From an uncultured Collinsella sp. (GTDB taxonomy: Bacteria; Actinomycetota; Coriobacteriia; Coriobacteriales; Coriobacteriaceae): a DNA stretch of 26,456 nucleotides. The notes below the pieces were generated by a model. It made no database searches. It was not told the DNA's origin and worked only from the letters and a program-made list of their open reading frames with translations. Shown here one piece after another: positions 23,301 through 26,456 of the stretch. The position numbers and the translations under genes are program-made. The stretch is from assembly GCA_958346935.1 (NCBI GenBank), contig CATVTM010000023.1, positions 1 to 26,456 on the forward strand. Direction: 5' to 3'. Every line of letters begins with the position of its first letter. Position 1 is the first letter of the stretch.

Positions 23301-23357
23301 GTCTCGATCTGTAACAGGCAGGGGCCAACAGTGGGTCTAGATGTTACAGATTTAGAT
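23301..23357. repeat. Array 2 palindromic unit 3 (57 bp), inverted copy
   Basis: Arms at 23301-23316 and 23342-23357 (right arm with TTTAGAT). The reverse complement of its interior begins TCTAGACCC, the same nine bases that begin the interior of unit 1, so this unit lies in the opposite orientation. Confidence 0.9.
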
Positions 23358-23381
23358 TGTTGAGGATGGGTTGAGAGGAAT

Positions 23382-23438
23382 GTCTCGATCTGTAACATCT
23401 AGGGTCGTTTTTGGCCTGTAGGTGTTACAGATCGAGAT
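23382..23438. repeat. Array 2 palindromic unit 4 (57 bp)
   Basis: Arms GTCTCGATCTGTAACA (23382-23397) and TGTTACAGATCGAGAT (23423-23438). The interior begins TCTAGGG. Confidence 0.9.
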
Positions 23439-23461
23439 TTTCCGACGGAACGCTCTCGTTT

Positions 23462-23519
23462 ATCTCGATCTGTAACAGATAGACCCCGGTTTTGCTGAGT
23501 AACTGTTACAGATCGAGAC
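23462..23519. repeat. Array 2 palindromic unit 5 (58 bp)
   Basis: Arms at 23462-23477 and 23504-23519. The interior is 26 nt, one base longer than in the other seven units. Its last bases GAGTAAC match those of unit 2. Confidence 0.9.
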
Positions 23520-23660
23520 AAACCGGGAGCCGGCCCCGCCCCATCCACCTGCCGCCACCTGCTATCCGCCGATTTCCGTTGCGCTGTTGTATTCCCATGC
23601 CATATCCTCTAGACAACTACGCGGCATCATCGCCGCCGCGCCTACAAGAGAGGAATGTCC

Positions 23661-25691
23661 ATGACCGCACCTGCATCCAAGCTGCTCCAGCCCATTACGG
23701 TTGGCCCCCTTGAGCTCAAAAACCGCATTATGTTCCCGCCGCTAACCACCGGCTATGAGGAGCGCGACGGCTCCATCGGCGAGCGCAGCCTGGCTTTTTA
23801 CGAGCGCCTGGCCCGTGGCGGCGTGAGCTACATCGTCATCGGCGACGTTGCTCCCGTTATGACCGCAAGCCCCACGCCCAAGTTGGCGACCGACGCCCAG
23901 ATCCCCACGTTTAAGGCGCTGGCCGACGCCGTTCACAAGCACGGCGCCAAGGTCGCGCTGCAGCTGTTCCACCCCGAGTACGACGTGCCCGGCGTCGGCC
24001 GCATGGTCATGGGTTCCATGGCCGCCGCCAAGGTTGCGCAGGAGGCCAAGGCCGCCGGCGACGAGGAGACCTTTGCCGCCAAGATGGCCGAGTCCAACGA
24101 GATCCGCAAGCAGGCCTACGCCAAGTTGCACCACGATATGCAGCACTTTGTGAACGAGGCGAGCGTAGAGCAGCTCACCCAGATCAAGGAGGCCATCGCC
24201 GCCTCGGCCGCTCGCGCGCAGCAGGCCGGCATCGACGCCATCGAGGTCCACGGCGACCGTCTGGTGGGTTCGCTGTGCTCGGCCATCCTCAACCAGCGCA
24301 CCGACGAGTACGGTGGCTCGTTCGAGAACCGCGTTCGCTATGCGCTCGAGGTCGTCGCCGCCATTAAGGAAGCCGCGCCGCAGCTGATGGTGGAGTACAA
24401 GCTCCCCGTGATCATGGAGAACCCCGACGGCACGCCGCGCGGCAAGGGTGGCCTGCAGCCCGACGAGGCCTGCGAGTTTGCCAAGCTGCTCGAGGGCGCG
24501 GGCATCGACATGATCCAGGTCGCGCAGGCCAACCACACCGGCAACATGGGCGACACCATTCCGCCCATGGGCGCCATGCCCTACAACTGGACGCTGCCGG
24601 TGGCCGAGCGCGTCAAGGCCCTGGTCTCCGTGCCGGTGGCCACCGTCGGCCGTGTTGTTTCGGTCGAGGCCGGCGAGAAGATTCTTGAGGACGGCGCGGC
24701 CGACATTATCGCCTATGGCCGCTCGCTCATGTGCGACCCCGACATTGCGCTGAAGGCCGCGACCGGCGAGCCCATCCGCGAGTGCCTCAACTGCAACAAG
24801 GGCTGCGTCGACGCGATTCAAAACCGCAAGTACATCTCGTGCGTGCTCAACGCCGAGAACGGCGACGAGGCGACCATCGCCATTAAGCCGGGCGAGGGCG
24901 ACAAGAAGATCGCCGTGGTGGGCGGCGGTATTGCCGGCCTGGAGGCCGCACGCGTGGCGGCCAAGCGCGGCTACGACGTGACCGTCTATGAGGCGAGCGA
25001 TCACTTGGGCGGCCAGATTGTGCTGGCGGCCGCGCCTCCGCGCAAGGATGAGATTATGCGCTCGGTCGAGTATTACGAGAAGATTCTGCCCGGCCTGGGC
25101 GTGAAGGTTGAGCTCAGCCATGCCGCTACCGCTGAGGACCTCAACGCCGCCGACGCCGCGATTGTGGCTGTGGGCGCGCACGACGTGGTCATCCCCGTTC
25201 CGGGTGCAGATTCGGAGAAGGTCGTCTCGAGCTGGGACGTGCTGTCCGGCAAGGTGGAGCTCAGCGGTCGCGTCGCCGTCATTGGCGGTGGCCTGGTGGG
25301 CACCGAGACTGCCGAGTACCTGCTGCAGCACGGCTGCGAGGTGGCGATTGTGGAGATGCTCGACAAGATTGCCGCAGGCGAGTCCGAGACCATTCTGCCG
25401 CTGATTATGAGCGACTTTGCAGAGCACAACGTGGAGCAGCACGTTAAGACCCGCCTGACCGCCATTACCGACGAGGGCGTGGAGGCCGTTCGCACCACCG
25501 AGGACGGCGCCGAGGAGCCGGTGAAGATCGCCTGCGATTACGTGGTGATGGCCGTGGGCTCCAAGGCCAACGCGTTTGACCTGGACGGCGTGACGGTGCC
25601 CGTGACCTGCGTGGGCGACTGCTCGGGCGAGCGCACCGCCGATATTGCGAGCGCCATCCGCACGGCGTATCACGCGGCCAACGAGCTGTAG
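23661..25691 (+). CDS. NADH:flavin oxidoreductase (Old Yellow Enzyme / 2,4-dienoyl-CoA reductase type)
   Basis: 676 residues from the ATG at 23661 (AGAGAGGA at 6-nt spacing; the ATG at 23655 is too close). Three-part architecture as in FadH/BaiCD enzymes: an FMN-binding TIM barrel (about 1-370), a [4Fe-4S] site C375, C378, C382, C394, and a C-terminal FAD/NAD(P) module with VVGGGIAGLEAA (419-430) and a second AVIGGGLVGTETAEYL. The barrel shows NRIMFPPLTT near the FMN and NQRTDEYGGSFENR (211-224), but the usual HGAHGYL/GSEGYL active-site stretch reads VHGDRLVGSL, without the catalytic Tyr. An Ala/Lys/Glu-rich helical stretch (122-165) precedes it. It likely reduces an unsaturated substrate anaerobically; substrate unknown. 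Confidence 0.9.
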   Translation: MTAPASKLLQPITVGPLELKNRIMFPPLTTGYEERDGSIGERSLAFYERLARGGVSYIVIGDVAPVMTASPTPKLATDAQIPTFKALADAVHKHGAKVALQLFHPEYDVPGVGRMVMGSMAAAKVAQEAKAAGDEETFAAKMAESNEIRKQAYAKLHHDMQHFVNEASVEQLTQIKEAIAASAARAQQAGIDAIEVHGDRLVGSLCSAILNQRTDEYGGSFENRVRYALEVVAAIKEAAPQLMVEYKLPVIMENPDGTPRGKGGLQPDEACEFAKLLEGAGIDMIQVAQANHTGNMGDTIPPMGAMPYNWTLPVAERVKALVSVPVATVGRVVSVEAGEKILEDGAADIIAYGRSLMCDPDIALKAATGEPIRECLNCNKGCVDAIQNRKYISCVLNAENGDEATIAIKPGEGDKKIAVVGGGIAGLEAARVAAKRGYDVTVYEASDHLGGQIVLAAAPPRKDEIMRSVEYYEKILPGLGVKVELSHAATAEDLNAADAAIVAVGAHDVVIPVPGADSEKVVSSWDVLSGKVELSGRVAVIGGGLVGTETAEYLLQHGCEVAIVEMLDKIAAGESETILPLIMSDFAEHNVEQHVKTRLTAITDEGVEAVRTTEDGAEEPVKIACDYVVMAVGSKANAFDLDGVTVPVTCVGDCSGERTADIASAIRTAYHAANEL

Positions 25692-25765
25692 CTAACATCG
25701 CGGCGGGGCGGGGCGGTAGCACGGATCCGCCTCGCCCGGCTGCGTCCCGTCGGGTGTCAACCGGT

Positions 25766-25801
25766 GCGGGGCCTGCAAGCGCAGCAGGCCCCGCCCTTTT
25801 T
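25766..25801 (+). terminator. Rho-independent terminator of the OYE gene
   Basis: GCGGGGCCTGC (25766-25776) pairs perfectly with GCAGGCCCCGC (25784-25794) around a 7-nt loop, followed by CCTTTTTG. Confidence 0.92.
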
Positions 25802-25803
25802 GT

Positions 25804-26130
25804 TTTGCTCCGGTGGATGGCAATGCGCGGTAATCATGAGGAGTAAGGACGTCTACTGCCTTGCCGATTACTCAAAATTATTGGGGGAGGGGTTAATAAC
25901 TATATCCTCTATGCCAAAGGACATAAAGAGATGTCAATTTTGTTGACAAGCGAATGACGATTAGCTGCGAGTCAGCTACCAGCGTAAATAATCGATAAAG
26001 AAATGTCGTAATTTGGTGCCAAATGCCCAGATAACGACGCGTCTACTTTAATTAACTGCTTTGAGCAAACAGTAAAATGCTACTATCTAACTTGCACGTA
26101 AGAAAGCAGATTAACGGTTAAGGCTAAGAA
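25804..26130. other. AT-rich gene-free leader upstream of the partial transposase
   Basis: 327 nt, distinctly AT-richer than the rest of the window. It holds two 6-5-6 dyads, TGTCAA-ttttg-TTGACA (25932-25948) and TAGCTG-cgagt-CAGCTA (25962-25978), starting exactly 30 bp apart, and a possible promoter, TTGAGC (26061-26066) with TATCTA (26084-26089). No gene is seen. It may include the left end of an insertion sequence, but no terminal repeat can be confirmed because the other end lies outside. Confidence 0.5.
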
Positions 26131-26456
26131 GTGGCAGGTATGTCGGAAGCAACTAGGACTCGCACGCATGCGCCCGAGGTTAGGCAGCGCGCCGTCGAGA
26201 TCCTCCAAGAGGGGGTCGGTCATCGCGCCCTCGCCGCGGAGCTTGGCATTCCCCAGGCCACGGCTCGTCAGTGGGCCCGCGCGTATGCCGTAGGCGGTGC
26301 CGACGCCGTTCTCAACGCCGGTTCGCATCATCACACCTATTCGTACGAAGTTAAGCTCGCCGTGGTCAAGGACCGCTTGGAAAACGGCTTAACGGTTCGC
26401 GAGGCCATGATCAAGCACAAGATTCCCAGCGAGTCTTCGGTCAAGGCTTGGTGCCG
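26131..26456 (+). CDS. Partial IS3-like transposase OrfA / helix-turn-helix protein
   Basis: An open frame runs off the right end. Translation from the GTG at 26131 gives VAGMSEATRTRTHAPEVRQR; an ATG at 26140 is the alternative start, and neither has a strong ribosome binding site. Two helix-turn-helix units are seen: VEILQEGVGHRALAAELGIP with ATARQWARAYAVGG, then YSYEVKLAVVKDRLENGLTV with REAMIKHKIPSESSVKAW. Paired HTH units of this kind are typical of IS3-family OrfA. The rest of the element is outside the window, so completeness is unknown. Confidence 0.75.
   Translation, partial: MAGMSEATRTRTHAPEVRQRAVEILQEGVGHRALAAELGIPQATARQWARAYAVGGADAVLNAGSHHHTYSYEVKLAVVKDRLENGLTVREAMIKHKIPSESSVKAWC

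Larger units (their letters stand above)
23140..23519. repeat. Palindromic array cluster 2 (five units)
   Basis: Five palindromic units start at 23140, 23221, 23301, 23382 and 23462, giving distances of 81, 80, 81 and 80 bp. Each has 16-bp arms (consensus RTCTCGATCTGTAACA and its complement) around 25 nt (26 in unit 5). Spacers between units are 24, 23, 24 and 23 nt and differ in sequence. The arms also pair across the spacers, so the whole array is an alternating-orientation 16-mer about every 40 bp. It lies between the tRNA terminator and the OYE gene. No cas-like gene is near. Function unknown. Confidence 0.9.

Noticed and set aside
133..23519. CRISPR arrays at 133-350 and 23140-23519
   Set aside because: Repeats are 16 bp and alternate in orientation, the units are palindromes with partly related interiors, and no cas gene is in the window.
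23742..25673. 643-codon minus-strand open frame
   Set aside because: Antisense to the OYE gene and without recognisable domain; typical of high-GC antisense frames.

Overview
The window looks like chromosomal DNA from a high-GC actinobacterium of the class Coriobacteriia, most likely Collinsella or a close relative. This is inferred from codon usage, the gene content (an NfnAB pair, an ECF transporter with fused ATPases, a DHPS-HPPK fusion), and small palindromic intergenic repeats that I associate with this group. No search was run.

Layout. Positions 1-480 hold a three-unit palindromic array and the terminator of the first operon. From 486 to 6563 come minus-strand housekeeping genes: nfnB-nfnA (flavin-based electron bifurcation, overlapping by 10 nt), pth, prs and glmU, each with a recognisable terminator or long hairpin behind it. 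From about 6756 to 9292 the plus strand carries an ECF transporter module (EcfT, then a two-domain EcfA) with a 191-bp MITE-like insert in its linker. From 9317 to 14882 lies an AT-richer block: a LuxR-type regulator divergent from an MFS carrier, a YtcJ-type amidohydrolase, a second paralogous MFS carrier and a small membrane protein. An orphan ECF S component follows at 15003-15701, then a 536-bp gene-free, repeat-dense stretch. xthA (minus) is divergent from a sirtuin, a folP-folK fusion and a degenerate BirA-like protein (plus).

At 20568-21967 an AAA/DUF4143 ATPase is bracketed by three copies of a 41-bp palindrome. Then come coaX (minus), an initiator tRNA-Met with promoter and terminator, and a five-unit version of the palindromic array seen at the left edge. 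A 676-aa Old-Yellow-Enzyme-type reductase follows. The window ends in an AT-rich leader and the truncated start of an IS3-like transposase/HTH protein.

The most unusual structures are the two palindromic arrays. A 16-bp sequence (consensus RTCTCGATCTGTAACA) occurs 16 times, in strictly alternating orientation. Units are 57 bp (one is 58) and start-to-start distances alternate 81, 80, 81, 80 bp in two clusters about 23 kb apart. Second is the palindrome-bracketed ATPase. Third is the DHPS-HPPK fusion, whose DHPS barrel is split by roughly 135 low-complexity residues.
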